Source of the DNA: Thiotrichaceae bacterium
Lineage (GTDB): Bacteria; Pseudomonadota; Gammaproteobacteria; Beggiatoales; Beggiatoaceae
Assembly (NCBI GenBank): GCA_028688145.1
Contig: JAQTYU010000004.1
Span: forward strand, 119,569-183,568
DNA length: 64,000 nt
Reading direction: 5' to 3'
Numbering within the stretch: position 1 is the stretch's first letter; every line of letters begins with the position of its first letter. Made by a program: the position numbers and the translations under genes. The notes below the pieces were generated by a model that saw nothing but the letters and a program-made list of their open reading frames with translations, did no database searches and was not told the origin of the DNA. Shown in pieces: positions 19,595 through 29,567 of the stretch.

Positions 19595-20079
19595 GTCGTA
19601 AAAAACATCATGGCGGTTGGGTGATTCTGACTAGCCTATTGATAGGCTTAATGTTCACCATTATGCCCTTGCCGTCATGGGCGGTGGCATGGCGACCTGA
19701 TTGGGTGGCTCTGATTTTATTGTATTGGTGTATTGCGTTACCTCAGCGCGTGGGGATTACTTCGGCGTGGATTGTGGGGATTTTTGAAGATATTTTGACC
19801 GATACTTTATTAGGACAGCATTCTTTAAGTTTGATTTGTCTTAGCTATATCAGCGTGAAACTACACCGCCGTATTCGGGCATTTCCCATCTGGCAACAAG
19901 CGGTTGGGGTGTTTGTGTTAATGCTGCTCAGTGAAATTTTAAGTATTTGGATACGCAGCCTGTTGGGCGCACAACATACGGACTGGTCGTTTAGTTATCC
20001 TGCCATCAGCAGCATGTTGTTATGGCCTTGGATTTTTGTGATGTTGCGGGATATTCGACGGATGTATCATGTATTTTAG
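19591..20079 (+). CDS. mreD: Rod-shape protein MreD
   Basis: 162 residues, five to six predicted TM helices, the usual size of MreD. The motif WRPDWVALILLYWCIALPQR is typical of the family, followed by GIFEDILTDTLLGQH. It starts inside the mreC stop (ATGA), showing translational coupling. It acts with MreB, MreC, RodA and PBP2 in the elongasome. No rodA or mrdA follows. Confidence 0.95.
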   Translation: MSRKKHHGGWVILTSLLIGLMFTIMPLPSWAVAWRPDWVALILLYWCIALPQRVGITSAWIVGIFEDILTDTLLGQHSLSLICLSYISVKLHRRIRAFPIWQQAVGVFVLMLLSEILSIWIRSLLGAQHTDWSFSYPAISSMLLWPWIFVMLRDIRRMYHVF

Positions 20080-20211
20080 TCAACGCATTCGGTTTTCAGT
20101 CTCAACAGATTTCTAAGCTAAACTTTACCGAGAAATGCCTAAGCTTGCTAGTTTTTGTGTATGAGGCTATGCGAATATACCCCACAAAATTTAACCCTAA
20201 AAAGGTTTAGC

Positions 20212-20694
20212 ATGGCAAAACCCACTTATCCCGTCACCCCTGCGATTCGGGCCTTGCGACAAGCACAAATTGCCTTTGACTCCCACTTATATGAATACGA
20301 AGCCCAAGGCGGTACTGCGGTTTCAGCCCGTGAATTGCAGGTTGATGAACACTGTGTGATTAAGACCTTGGTGATGGAAGATGAAAATAAACACCCCTTC
20401 ATTATTCTCATGCACGGTGACAAACAAGTTTCTACCAAGCAACTGGCACGCGACTTGAAAGTCAAAGCGGTGCACCCTTGCACGCCTGAAATTGCGAATA
20501 AACATACAGGTTATTTAGTGGGCGGAACTTCTCCGTTTGGCACAAAACATCCGCTGACGGTTTACATGGAAAAAACCATTTTAGCACTCCCTACCATTTA
20601 TATTAATGGGGGTAAACGCGGCTATTTGGTCAGTGTCTCGCCACAAGATATACTCGAATTATTGAAAGTGAGCTTGGTTGAAGTGGGAATATGA
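20212..20694 (+). CDS. ybaK: Cys-tRNA(Pro)/Cys-tRNA(Cys) deacylase YbaK
   Basis: 160 residues in the YbaK/EbsC fold. It hydrolyses mischarged Cys-tRNA(Pro) in trans. Visible family residues: the substrate lysine region VIKTLVMED, then GDKQVSTKQLAR and GYLVGGTSPFGTKH. ATG 20212 follows AAAAAGG and matches the usual N-terminus; the frame is open further upstream. The stop overlaps the next gene (ATGA at 20691). Confidence 0.93.
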   Translation: MAKPTYPVTPAIRALRQAQIAFDSHLYEYEAQGGTAVSARELQVDEHCVIKTLVMEDENKHPFIILMHGDKQVSTKQLARDLKVKAVHPCTPEIANKHTGYLVGGTSPFGTKHPLTVYMEKTILALPTIYINGGKRGYLVSVSPQDILELLKVSLVEVGI

Positions 20695-21542
20695 AACAAA
20701 CATTGTATGAAGTTTTACGGGTTGAACCCACTGCCACGCCTGAAGATATTCGTTATGCGGCACAACGGCTAGCCTATAAATACAATCCGAAACAACACCC
20801 CAATAATCCCAAGGTGCTGGCTTATTTTCGACAGATTCAACAGGCATACCGTATTTTAAATAATGCGGCAACCCGTGCCGCCTATGATGCCAAACTCAAC
20901 GAAATTATTTTACCCAGTGCTGAGCAGCCTACTATTCTTGTAGAACCTTCCCCGCTCGCCACGCCTATCAAAGATACGCGAATTTTTCCCGCCGTGGGAA
21001 ATGTAGAAATAGCAGTGCCGCCTAAAGCTATACATAAAACGACAAGCCTTGTGGAAAACACGCAATATCGCGCCCATTTGCATTGGTTTAGTTTTGTACC
21101 CAGTTTATTAATTCTTGGATTTAGCGTGCAATTACTGTTTGTGAATCCAGAATTATTTAATTACCTATTACAAAAACACGAGTTCTTAAACACGCATCCC
21201 ATCGAAGTACGTTGGGGGATCATCGCGTTATTAGCGTATGCCACGTTCTCGTTCTTCCTAAATTTCCTAAACTTATTCACCACTCATCTAGTTTTAACCA
21301 ATAAACGGGTTATTTTTGAAAGTGGCTTAATTTTCAGAACCCATCAAGAATTTAACTACGGCATTTTTGAAAAAATTCTGGTGCGACAAGGCATTTTCGG
21401 CAGCGCATTCGGTTTTGGAAAAATCTATTTACAAGCATTTGGCGGCATTCACATACGGTTACGCAATATCGCTGCGCCCCATAAATTTGAAGAAATGCTG
21501 ATCCGCAATGTGCGCACCCACACCTATAAAACCCTCAGTTAA
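20691..21542 (+). CDS. J-like domain fused to a membrane PH (bPH_2) domain
   Basis: 283 residues. Residues 1-70 have J-domain spacing (LYEVLRVEPTATPEDIR to AYRILNNAATRAAYD), but the HPD tripeptide that activates DnaK is absent: the site reads YNPKQHPNN. After a linker come two TM helices (~125-150 and ~167-190) and a bacterial PH domain with LTNKRVIFESG and FEKILVRQGIFG. Probably an inner-membrane protein with the J-like and PH domains in the cytosol. Coupled to ybaK. Function unknown. Confidence 0.82.
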   Translation: MKQTLYEVLRVEPTATPEDIRYAAQRLAYKYNPKQHPNNPKVLAYFRQIQQAYRILNNAATRAAYDAKLNEIILPSAEQPTILVEPSPLATPIKDTRIFPAVGNVEIAVPPKAIHKTTSLVENTQYRAHLHWFSFVPSLLILGFSVQLLFVNPELFNYLLQKHEFLNTHPIEVRWGIIALLAYATFSFFLNFLNLFTTHLVLTNKRVIFESGLIFRTHQEFNYGIFEKILVRQGIFGSAFGFGKIYLQAFGGIHIRLRNIAAPHKFEEMLIRNVRTHTYKTLS

Positions 21543-21813
21543 TCCTCCCGATTTGCCCGATAAAAGTATTGTTTTTTAGTAATATCCTGCCTACAATTAG
21601 AGAGATTTATAAAATAACGTCTTTATCATGAGAAGTTAAATAATAAATAAAATCATCATGTTAAAGAGGAGTGCTGTTGAGATTAGTTTGCGGTTTCCTA
21701 TACCCTATTTTTATCTTAAATAGTGGTGTGTTAATTGCATAAAATACCTAAATTTTTAGATATTTTATTCATCAGCAGTACTCCCAAACACTCAACAGGT
21801 AGGGATTGCGACT

Positions 21814-23841
21814 ATGTTTAAGAAAACTCCGAATCTCGGGGCGGCGGCATCTGTTGCCGAACAAGCTGAGCGAATTATCCCCAGCTCTCCCACGCCAAGC
21901 TCCCGTAAATACTTGGGAAATTTTATGTGCCGTAGCACAAGCCAGTGTATCGCTTTGTTTTTATTAGTTTGTATTAGCCCAATATTTCTTTATCGGATGT
22001 GGCTATCGAAACGGCTCACAGGACAATTTTTCAAACAACAAGTGTGTGTCGGTTATCAGCGTAAGCCTTTTAATTATCTGGTTTTTAATAGTGAAGGCTG
22101 GGGGAAATACCTGCCCTTATTGCTAAATATATTACGGGGAGAGATGCGCTTTACTGGAGTTCGTGCTTTATCTCCTGAAGAAGCCACAAAACTTACGCGG
22201 ACACGCGATTTAATCCACTTCAGTGCGTATCCCGGTATTTTTACAGTCTATGCCTTGCAGCAACGCTTGGGGATTGATTACAAAACCGAATTGGAAGTAG
22301 AACGCGAATATCTCAGCACTGAAACCTTCAGCAGCAATCTGAGCTTGATTTTGCGTTCCCTGTTCAGTCTAATTTTCAATCAACCCGCCTCCAAAATTGC
22401 TAAACCCCATTTGGAAATTTTTGGGGTGACGCTCAGTAATACCACCTTAGTTGACGCGCTGGATGAGATTATGCGGCGTGCGCAAACCCATCAAAAATCC
22501 TTGTTTAGTTTCGTTAATGCCGATTGTTTAAACATTGCTTACCGTCATTGGAAATATCGCCAAGCTTTGGCTCAGGCGGATCAAGTTTTTGCCGACGGTA
22601 GTGGAATTCGTGTGGCATGTCGTTTATTAAAAGAAAAATTGCTAGGCAATGTCAACGGCACTGATTTATTTCCAAAATTGTGTGAACGTTTAGCCGATAC
22701 GAATTTGTCCATTTATTTACTCGGTGCTAAACCCGGTATCGCCCAAACCACCGCCACGGTAATGCAGCAACGTTATGCGGGTTTGAAAATCGCAGGCACG
22801 CGGGATGGTTACTTTAAACCAGAAGAAACCGCACAACTCATTGAGCAAATTAACCAATCTGGGGCTGCAATTTTGTTGGTTGCAATGGGTGCACCGCGTC
22901 AAGAATTATGGCTTGCAGAGCATCGCGCACAATTAACCCCAGCGGTTTGCATGGGGGTTGGCGGTTTATTTGATTTTTATTCGGGACGTATTCCTCGTGC
23001 CCCTGTTTGGATGCGAGAAATAGGCTTGGAATGGGTTTGGCGATTATTACAAGAACCTACCCGTATGTGGAAACGCTACCTTATCGGTAATCCTTTGTTT
23101 TTATACCGTATATTGCAACAAGCACGTCAACAACGTTCTGCGGAAACTATCATGACCAATTATAACACCTCTTATTTACGCAGTTTTCAACACTTGTTAC
23201 TAGACTTCAATTTACGTTGGGATATTCAAAAAATGCACGTTGCCCTCATTCTAAAACGTCTTTTTGATATCGTCTTGTCTATCATTGGCTTAATGATAGT
23301 CTGTGTGGCACTTTGCTTTTTACCATTTTTGATCAAACTGGATTCTAAAGGTCCTGTTTTTTATCCTCAACACAGGGTGGGTAAAAATGGTAAAGTTTTT
23401 ACCATGTGGAAATTCCGCTCCATGGAAAAAGATGCTGACGAGAAAAAAGCTCTTTTGGCACAACATAATGAAATGAATGGCGGGGTGACTTTCAAGATTA
23501 AACAAGACCCGCGTATCACTTCGTTGGGTAAATTTATTCGTAAATTTTCGATTGATGAAATTCCCCAACTATGGAATGTGTTATGGGGTGATATGTCTCT
23601 GGTTGGTCCCCGTCCACCGCTTCCCTCAGAAGTTGCAGCGTATACTCCACATCAATGGCAACGTTTAAAAGTCACCCCCGGAATTACCTGTATTTGGCAA
23701 GTTTCGGGGCGTTCTGAAATTCCTTTTCCTCAACAAGTGGAATTAGATTTGGAATACATTGCCCGTCAATCATTTTGGTTTGATTTAGAATTGATTGTGA
23801 AAACCATTCCTGCGGTGCTCAAAGCTCGCGGTGCGTACTGA
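21814..23841 (+). CDS. Three-module exopolysaccharide transferase: degenerate PGT, WecG/TagA, WcaJ-type PGT
   Basis: 675 residues. Residues ~40-185 look like a decayed bacterial sugar transferase (LLLNILRGEMRFTGVRALSP in place of WNVLKGDMSLVGPRP). Residues ~200-385 are a WecG/TagA/CpsF glycosyltransferase (FVNADCLNIAYRH, ADGSGI, LLGAKPGIA). Residues ~475-675 are an intact polyprenyl phosphate hexose-1-P transferase (KRLFDIVLSIIG, KFRSMEKDAD, IDEIPQLWNV, DMSLVGPRPPLPSE, PGITCIWQVSGRS). The C-terminal module would start the lipid-linked glycan and the middle one would add the second sugar. Followed by a terminator. Confidence 0.87.
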   Translation: MFKKTPNLGAAASVAEQAERIIPSSPTPSSRKYLGNFMCRSTSQCIALFLLVCISPIFLYRMWLSKRLTGQFFKQQVCVGYQRKPFNYLVFNSEGWGKYLPLLLNILRGEMRFTGVRALSPEEATKLTRTRDLIHFSAYPGIFTVYALQQRLGIDYKTELEVEREYLSTETFSSNLSLILRSLFSLIFNQPASKIAKPHLEIFGVTLSNTTLVDALDEIMRRAQTHQKSLFSFVNADCLNIAYRHWKYRQALAQADQVFADGSGIRVACRLLKEKLLGNVNGTDLFPKLCERLADTNLSIYLLGAKPGIAQTTATVMQQRYAGLKIAGTRDGYFKPEETAQLIEQINQSGAAILLVAMGAPRQELWLAEHRAQLTPAVCMGVGGLFDFYSGRIPRAPVWMREIGLEWVWRLLQEPTRMWKRYLIGNPLFLYRILQQARQQRSAETIMTNYNTSYLRSFQHLLLDFNLRWDIQKMHVALILKRLFDIVLSIIGLMIVCVALCFLPFLIKLDSKGPVFYPQHRVGKNGKVFTMWKFRSMEKDADEKKALLAQHNEMNGGVTFKIKQDPRITSLGKFIRKFSIDEIPQLWNVLWGDMSLVGPRPPLPSEVAAYTPHQWQRLKVTPGITCIWQVSGRSEIPFPQQVELDLEYIARQSFWFDLELIVKTIPAVLKARGAY

Positions 23842-23919
23842 GTTTTTTTAGAAACAGGAAAGATGTAAATACGTAGCGCGTCTAGTTTTGAAAAGTTAAT
23901 TTTAAATACAGCATGACCC

Positions 23920-23960
23920 AAGGCTGACAGCGTTTAAACCCTGTCAGCCTTATTTATTTG
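23920..23960 (+). terminator. Rho-independent terminator
   Basis: AAGGCTGACAG (23920-23930) and CTGTCAGCCTT (23941-23951) form an 11-bp stem with a 10-base loop, followed by the T-rich ATTTATTTG. It lies 79 bases after the exopolysaccharide transferase gene. Confidence 0.72.
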
Positions 23961-24033
23961 CCAGCGCTAAGGATTTTGCTTAATTGAGTTACAGAAGAAA
24001 AAGCTTAACTATTTACGTATATTCTTACCACGG

Positions 24034-24525
24034 ATGGGCATTTTTATAATGGTGATTCGGCGAGCAAACTTAGCGGATTGCGATGCGATTCGGACAGTGT
24101 TTTATCGAAGCATTATGGCCATTCGTGTAACAGATTATACGCAAGCCCATTTAAATGCTTGGGCTGCCAAGCACAATGCGCGGACATTATGGGAAAATAA
24201 ATTGGAACAACAGTATTTTTTCGTGGCAGAACAGTCAGGGGAAATACTGGGTTTTATCTCACTTGATACAAATGCGTGGCTAGATTTGCTCTATGTTGCA
24301 CCACAGGCGCAACGTCAAGGTGTTGCTGCCAAATTGTTGGAGCAGACAGAAATGCTTGCATCTCATTTAAATTTCCCACAAATTTGGGTTGATGCCAGTG
24401 TTATTGCACGGGATTTTTTTATAGTACAAGGATTTATGCTAAATGAAGTTTACCCTAAATCATTGGGAAATTTAACTTTTATGAACAGCATTATGTTTAA
24501 ATACGTAAAAAATACCCATGCTTGA
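24034..24525 (+). CDS. GNAT-family N-acetyltransferase
   Basis: 163 residues. The GNAT acetyl-CoA loop is visible as VAPQAQRQGVAAKLLEQTE (motif R/Q-x-x-G-x-G/A at ~90-100), preceded by the beta-4 strand WLDLLYV and followed by VDASVIARDFFIVQGF. The substrate is unknown. ATG 24034 or ATG 24049 may start translation. Its AT-rich surroundings and stand-alone position suggest an accessory gene. Confidence 0.82.
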   Translation: MGIFIMVIRRANLADCDAIRTVFYRSIMAIRVTDYTQAHLNAWAAKHNARTLWENKLEQQYFFVAEQSGEILGFISLDTNAWLDLLYVAPQAQRQGVAAKLLEQTEMLASHLNFPQIWVDASVIARDFFIVQGFMLNEVYPKSLGNLTFMNSIMFKYVKNTHA

Positions 24526-24926
24526 AACTCATGTCAGCATTTTTCCTGTAATCAAATTCCACCGTATTTAAAGCCTTTATCGCAATAACCTTTCCAAAAT
24601 GGAAAAACAGAAACTTAAGCTCTAGATATTACGGCAAACAACAGCAAGCTATTTCATAGCTTAACTGTAAACAATTATAACTAATAATATCTTGCGAGAA
24701 TCGCATAAATCGTAATTATTGACTATAATGAGCCTTCTAAATCGTTGTGTATCGATAGCTTTAAACATAGGTTGAAGTATTTAACAGCCTTTTTAATTAT
24801 ATTGAGTTGCACAGTTTGGGAGAGTAATCCTTGCAACATGTTCTCATGCCAGAGATTAATGTTAGCGAGACATTTATTTAAAAAAGACCGTCTTCTTCTT
24901 GTACTTTAAAACTTTAGGAGAAATAC
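24526..24926 (+). other. Intergenic region upstream of the cbb3 oxidase operon
   Basis: 401 AT-rich bases without a gene. A TATAAT at 24724-24729 is a possible -10 but has no good -35. No FNR/ANR site (TTGAT-N4-ATCAA) was found, although many cbb3 operons have one. GGAG at 24917-24920 is the ccoN ribosome-binding site. Confidence 0.5.
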
Positions 24927-26354
24927 GTGGTGGAACAAACGACCTATAACTACAAAGTTGTAAGGCAGTTTGCCATTATGGCAGTTGTCTGGGCAATTGT
25001 GGGGATGCTCGTCGGCGTATATATCGCTGCTGAGTTGGCATGGCCTTTCCTCAATTTTGACATACCTTATTTAACCTTCAGTCGCCTGCGCCCACTGCAT
25101 ACTAATGCTGTGATTTTTGCGTTCGGGGGCTGTGCACTGTTTGCGACTTCTTATTATGTCGTGCAACGTACCTGTCATGCGCGTCTGCTTTCAGACAAGT
25201 TGGCAGCATTTACCTTCTGGGGCTGGCAAGCTGTTATCGTTTTAGCCGCGATTACTTTGCCCTTAGGGATTACCTCAGGCAAAGAATATGCTGAATTAGA
25301 ATGGCCGATTGATATTTTAATCACCATCGTTTGGGTTGCCTATGCGGTTGTGTTCTTTGGCACGATCATGAAGCGCAAAACGCCTCATATCTATGTTGCA
25401 AACTGGTTTTATGGTGCATTTATCATCACCATCGCCATGCTGCATATTTTCAACAGTGCTGCAATGCCTGTCACCTTCTGGAAATCTTACTCTGCTTATG
25501 CAGGGGTACAAGATGCGATGGTGCAATGGTGGTATGGTCACAATGCGGTGGGCTTCTTCTTAACCGCAGGTTTCTTAGGAATGATGTACTACTTTATTCC
25601 TAAACAAGCAGGTCGCCCTGTGTTCTCCTATCGTTTATCAATCGTGCACTTCTGGGCCTTGATTTTTACCTATATTTGGGCAGGTCCTCACCATTTGCAC
25701 TACACCGCATTGCCAGACTGGACGCAATCTTTAGGGATGGTGATGTCTTTAATCCTGCTCGCACCCAGCTGGGGCGGTATGATTAACGGGATTATGACCT
25801 TATCAGGGGCTTGGGATAAATTACGTACCGATCCTATTTTACGCTTCTTAGTGGTCTCCGTATCTTTCTACGGGATGTCCACCTTTGAAGGCCCGATGAT
25901 GGCAATCAAAACCGTAAACGCCTTATCTCACTACACCGACTGGACTGTGGGTCACGTACACTCAGGTGCATTAGGTTGGGTAGCCATGGTCAGTATGGGT
26001 AGCTTGTACTATATGATTCCTCGGGTGTTTGGTCGTGAATTGTACAGCTTAGCTTTAGTTGAATTGCATTTCTGGGTTGCCACCATTGGCGTGGTGTTAT
26101 ACATCGCTTCGATGTGGGTTTCTGGGATTATGCAAGGCTTGATGTGGCGTGCTGTGAACAGCGATGGCACTTTGACTTATAGCTTCGTGGAATCGGTGCA
26201 AGCGATGCATCCTTTCTATGTCGTTCGTACCTTAGGCGGTGTGTTCTTCTTACTCGGTGCCATCATCATGATGTACAACGTGGTGAAGACGGTCACGGGT
26301 GCAGAACCTGCAAAAGTGAATGACATCATTCCTGAACCTGCATTGGCACACTAG
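24927..26354 (+). CDS. ccoN: cbb3-type cytochrome c oxidase subunit I
   Basis: Catalytic heme-copper subunit of the high-affinity terminal oxidase; 475 residues, about twelve TM helices. Ligand histidines lie in recognisable context: [14 protein letters not shown] (low-spin heme), [18 protein letters not shown] (CuB), GPHHLHY (CuB pair) and [11 protein letters not shown] (hemes). GTG 24927 follows TAGGAG. First gene of ccoNOQP. Confidence 0.97.
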   Translation: MVEQTTYNYKVVRQFAIMAVVWAIVGMLVGVYIAAELAWPFLNFDIPYLTFSRLRPLHTNAVIFAFGGCALFATSYYVVQRTCHARLLSDKLAAFTFWGWQAVIVLAAITLPLGITSGKEYAELEWPIDILITIVWVAYAVVFFGTIMKRKTPHIYVANWFYGAFIITIAMLHIFNSAAMPVTFWKSYSAYAGVQDAMVQWWYGHNAVGFFLTAGFLGMMYYFIPKQAGRPVFSYRLSIVHFWALIFTYIWAGPHHLHYTALPDWTQSLGMVMSLILLAPSWGGMINGIMTLSGAWDKLRTDPILRFLVVSVSFYGMSTFEGPMMAIKTVNALSHYTDWTVGHVHSGALGWVAMVSMGSLYYMIPRVFGRELYSLALVELHFWVATIGVVLYIASMWVSGIMQGLMWRAVNSDGTLTYSFVESVQAMHPFYVVRTLGGVFFLLGAIIMMYNVVKTVTGAEPAKVNDIIPEPALAH

Positions 26355-26366
26355 GAGTTTATCAGC

Positions 26367-26990
26367 ATGGCAAGTAACAATGCGCATGAGAAAGTCGAGA
26401 AAAATATTGGGTTAATGATCATTTTGGTCATTCTCCTCGTGAGTATTGGGGGCTTGGTGCAAATCGTGCCCTTATTCTTCATGCAATCGACCACCAAACC
26501 TGTTGACGGCTTAAAGCCTTATCCTGCCTTGGAATTAGCAGGGCGTGATATTTATGTTCGTGAAGGTTGCTATCTCTGTCACTCCCAGATGATTCGTCCT
26601 TTCCGTGCAGAAACGGAACGTTATGGTCACTATTCTGTTGCTGGGGAATTTGTTTATGACCGTCCCTTCCAATGGGGTTCAAAGCGCACAGGACCTGATT
26701 TGCATCGTGTCGGTGGGCGTTATAGCGACGCATGGCATAAGACGCATTTAATCAATCCTCGTGACGTAGTGCCTGAATCGGTGATGCCTGGTTATCCTTG
26801 GTTAGCCAGTGATGATTTAGATGCTTCAACCATTGTGGCAAAAATGAGAACGTTGAAAGACACTTTTGGACATCCTTATACCGAAGATGAAATCAAGAAC
26901 GCGCCTGAAGCCCTTAAAGGTAAGAAGGAAATCGATGCGGTCATCGCTTACTTACAAGGCTTAGGCACGGCAATTAAGCCAAGGAAATAA
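26367..26990 (+). CDS. ccoO: cbb3 oxidase subunit II, monoheme cytochrome c
   Basis: 207 residues with one N-terminal TM anchor and a periplasmic domain. [12 protein letters not shown] binds heme c; the downstream Met in VMPGYPWL is the probable sixth ligand. The family-typical [14 protein letters not shown] and [13 protein letters not shown] are intact. It starts 12 bases after ccoN and passes electrons from CcoP to CcoN. Confidence 0.97.
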   Translation: MASNNAHEKVEKNIGLMIILVILLVSIGGLVQIVPLFFMQSTTKPVDGLKPYPALELAGRDIYVREGCYLCHSQMIRPFRAETERYGHYSVAGEFVYDRPFQWGSKRTGPDLHRVGGRYSDAWHKTHLINPRDVVPESVMPGYPWLASDDLDASTIVAKMRTLKDTFGHPYTEDEIKNAPEALKGKKEIDAVIAYLQGLGTAIKPRK

Positions 26991-26993
26991 GCT

Positions 26994-27185
26994 GTGGACT
27001 CGTTTACATCTTTTATGTCCATTTTTCAGTCTATTTGGACGATAGTCGTTTTCGTGCTCTTTGCGGGAATCGTGTTCTGGGCATACAGCAGCAAGCATAA
27101 GTCAGGCTTTGATGAGGTAGCCCACGAACTCTTAGAAGACGATGACTCTATCGCCTCAACGGTTAAGGAAAAGCATCATGTTTGA
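26994..27185 (+). CDS. ccoQ: cbb3 oxidase small subunit
   Basis: 63 residues, one TM helix (about 12-32) and an acidic cytosolic tail, the normal CcoQ layout. Stabilises the oxidase complex. GTG 26994 lies 3 bases after the ccoO stop. The tail overlaps the ccoP start by 8 bases. Confidence 0.85.
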   Translation: MDSFTSFMSIFQSIWTIVVFVLFAGIVFWAYSSKHKSGFDEVAHELLEDDDSIASTVKEKHHV

Positions 27186-28110
27186 AAACACGATATTTTT
27201 TAGTTCGTTTTGGGATTGGTTTATCATCGCCCTGACTTTAGGGGGCATTGTTGGTGTTATTTGGCTTATCATTTGGGTGAATAAACGTCCTGCTAAGGGC
27301 GAGAAAGTTCAACCCATGGGACACACATGGGATGGGGACTTGCAAGAACTGAATAATCCCTTGCCAATGTGGTGGTTGAATATGTTCTATATCACCATCA
27401 TGTTTGGTCTGGTGTATTTAGTTTTGTATCCTGGTTTGGGTTCTTACAAAGGTTTATTAGGGTGGACGCAGGTTGGTCAATACGAGCAAGAAATTGACGC
27501 TGCAAATACCGCTTATGGTCCTATGTATGATAAATACAAAGCCCTACCTTTAGCAGCCTTAGTCAAAGACAAAGACGCTGTGCAAATTGGTCAACGTTTA
27601 TTTATGACCTATTGTACGGTGTGCCACGGCTCTGACGCAGGCGGCAACACGGGTTTCCCCAACTTACGTGACCATGATTGGTTATATGGTGGCGAACCTG
27701 AAATGATTGAAACCTCAATCAAAGCAGGTCGTCAAGGCATGATGCCCGCATGGGAAGCAGCGATTGGGAAAGAAGGCGTGAAAAACGTCACCCAATACGT
27801 TTTAAGCTTAAGTGGTCGTGCAGAAGCCAATCCAGCCGCTGCTGAAAAAGGTAAAACTGTGTTCGCAACCACTTGTGCTGCTTGTCACGGGCCCGATGGA
27901 AAGGGCATGGCGGCCTTAGGCGCACCCAATTTAACCGATAAAATTTGGTTATATGGTGGCTCTGTCGAAAGCATTGAAAAGACCGTTGCAGAAGGTCGTC
28001 AAGGTAAGATGCCAGCGCATGGTGACTTCTTAGGCGATGCTAAGGTTCATTTATTGGCAGCTTATGTTTACAGCCTGTCAGCGAAAACTGAAGACACTGC
28101 TAAAAAATAA
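27178..28110 (+). CDS. ccoP: cbb3 oxidase subunit III, diheme cytochrome c
   Basis: 310 residues from ATG 27178, which follows TTAAGGAAA. Two N-terminal TM helices, with the conserved WDGDLQELNNPLPMWW between them, then two cytochrome c domains with CTVCHGSD and CAACHGPD. It accepts electrons from soluble cytochromes or the bc1 complex. Last gene of the operon; a strong terminator follows. No ccoGHIS assembly genes are in the window. Confidence 0.97.
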   Translation: MFENTIFFSSFWDWFIIALTLGGIVGVIWLIIWVNKRPAKGEKVQPMGHTWDGDLQELNNPLPMWWLNMFYITIMFGLVYLVLYPGLGSYKGLLGWTQVGQYEQEIDAANTAYGPMYDKYKALPLAALVKDKDAVQIGQRLFMTYCTVCHGSDAGGNTGFPNLRDHDWLYGGEPEMIETSIKAGRQGMMPAWEAAIGKEGVKNVTQYVLSLSGRAEANPAAAEKGKTVFATTCAACHGPDGKGMAALGAPNLTDKIWLYGGSVESIEKTVAEGRQGKMPAHGDFLGDAKVHLLAAYVYSLSAKTEDTAKK

Positions 28111-28134
28111 GCCGTAGTTTAGGTTTATCTTGAA

Positions 28135-28169
28135 AAAGCAGGGAGGATTTTTCTCTCTGCTTTTTTTTC
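28135..28169 (+). terminator. Rho-independent terminator after ccoP
   Basis: AAGCAGGGAG and CTCTCTGCTT pair around GATTTTT and run straight into TTTTTT. It closes the ccoNOQP operon. Confidence 0.85.
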
Positions 28170-28243
28170 GTCTCAAACTTAAAATTCACTGCGTTCCCAA
28201 GTCCCTAAAGCACTGCTATTAAGGCTAGATGTGTGTTCAGCCT

Positions 28244-28440
28244 CCTCGTTCCCAAACTCCGTTTGGGAATGCCTACAAGTCAAGCTCTGCTTGACGATTC
28301 AGCAAACCTAAACCATTACTCAACGAATGAGAAGGTAACATACTCAGCATTCATGACTTCTCATTTCCAAATGTCAGGCTCATTGTATTGTCAAGCGGAG
28401 CTTGACCAACAAGCATTCCCAAACGGAGTTTGGGAACGAG
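28244..28440. repeat. Nested-palindrome MITE-like element, copy A
   Basis: 197 bp. Its ends are ~50-bp inverted repeats, each made of two smaller palindromes: CCCAAACTCCGTTTGGG and GTCAAGCTCTGCTTGAC on the left, GTCAAGCGGAGCTTGAC and CCCAAACGGAGTTTGGG on the right. The middle is AT-rich and codes for nothing credible. A second copy is at 44933-45136. Confidence 0.85.
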
Positions 28441-28548
28441 AAAGATAAAACTATCATCGCCCCAAACGCGCAGGAAAATTTAATACGCGCCGCATCTCCA
28501 TGATATACTATGCAATATCTTTCCTAAAACAGTGATTTGCGATAAAAG

Positions 28549-29565
28549 TTGAACAAAGTTTCTGATCCTACAAGCCTTTTTAGCAGCGACTTCAGCCTAG
28601 AGCCTCAAGACAATCAGCGTTTGGCGAATCTCTGTGGTCAATTCAATGAACATCTTCACCAACTTGAACAGCGTTTTCAGGTGGAGATTAAACAACGTGG
28701 CAACCAATTCCGTGTTACAGGCAATGCGGTTGCTGTCGAACAAGCTAAAGCCTTGTTGCACCAGCTTTATGTAACCACCCTCAGCGAACAATTGAACCCC
28801 GAACAAATCCACCTGTTTTCCCAAATCTCCAGCGTAGAAACCGCCGTGCAAGAACAAATAGATACCCCACTGACGGATGAATTTCCCGAAGGCGCGGAAG
28901 TCATCATTCGCACCAAGCGCGGCATGGTGAGAGGGCGTGGCATTAATCAACGTCGCTATCTGAACCAAATCGTGCGCCATGACATTAATTTTGGCATAGG
29001 GCCTGCGGGCACGGGAAAGACTTATTTAGCCGTGGCGTGCGCAGTCGAAGCTTTAGAACGCGAACAAGTGCGCCGCATTGTCTTAGTGCGCCCTGCGGTC
29101 GAAGCGGGCGAACGTCTGGGTTTTTTACCCGGTGATTTATCGCAAAAAGTCGATCCGTATTTGCGCCCTTTGTATGATGCGCTGTATGACATGCTGGGCT
29201 TTGAGCGCGTTGCCAAATTAATTGAACGCACCGTGATTGAAATTGCACCGCTGGCGTATATGCGCGGTCGGACGTTAAGTGACTCTTTCATCATTCTCGA
29301 CGAAGCGCAAAACACCACCGTAGATCAGATGAAAATGTTTTTAACCCGCTTAGGCTTTGGCTCAACTGCCGTAGTCACGGGCGACATCACCCAGATTGAC
29401 TTGCCGCGTGAACGTCCCTCAGGTTTGAAACAAGCGATTAAAATCTTACAAGAAGTCGAAGGAATTAGTTTCACCTTTTTCGATTCTAAAGACGTGGTGC
29501 GGCATCCTATCGTGGGACGCATCATCCAAGCCTACGAAAAATTAGATGCTCAGAAGGATTATTGA
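28549..29565 (+). CDS. ybeZ: PhoH-family ATPase (YbeZ)
   Basis: 338 residues. N-terminal KH-like part, then a P-loop ([12 protein letters not shown]) and DEAQNTT, the family Walker B. Thought to work with YbeY in 16S rRNA maturation and RNA quality control. The start is uncertain: TTG 28549 gives the N-terminus that best fits the family ([17 protein letters not shown]), but it has no clear ribosome-binding site. Followed by ybeY and corC in the order usual for gammaproteobacteria. Confidence 0.93.
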   Translation: MNKVSDPTSLFSSDFSLEPQDNQRLANLCGQFNEHLHQLEQRFQVEIKQRGNQFRVTGNAVAVEQAKALLHQLYVTTLSEQLNPEQIHLFSQISSVETAVQEQIDTPLTDEFPEGAEVIIRTKRGMVRGRGINQRRYLNQIVRHDINFGIGPAGTGKTYLAVACAVEALEREQVRRIVLVRPAVEAGERLGFLPGDLSQKVDPYLRPLYDALYDMLGFERVAKLIERTVIEIAPLAYMRGRTLSDSFIILDEAQNTTVDQMKMFLTRLGFGSTAVVTGDITQIDLPRERPSGLKQAIKILQEVEGISFTFFDSKDVVRHPIVGRIIQAYEKLDAQKDY

Positions 29566-29567
29566 TA

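Noticed and set aside
24526..24926. FNR/ANR control site upstream of ccoN
   Set aside because: No TTGAT-N4-ATCAA or close variant could be seen.
28244..28440. Possible CRISPR-like repeats
   Set aside because: The repeats are palindromes arranged as inverted ends, not direct repeats with regular spacers; no cas genes are present.
28233..28448. Open frame inside the repeat before ybeZ
   Set aside because: It is a by-product of the nested palindromes; the same region in copy B does not keep the frame.
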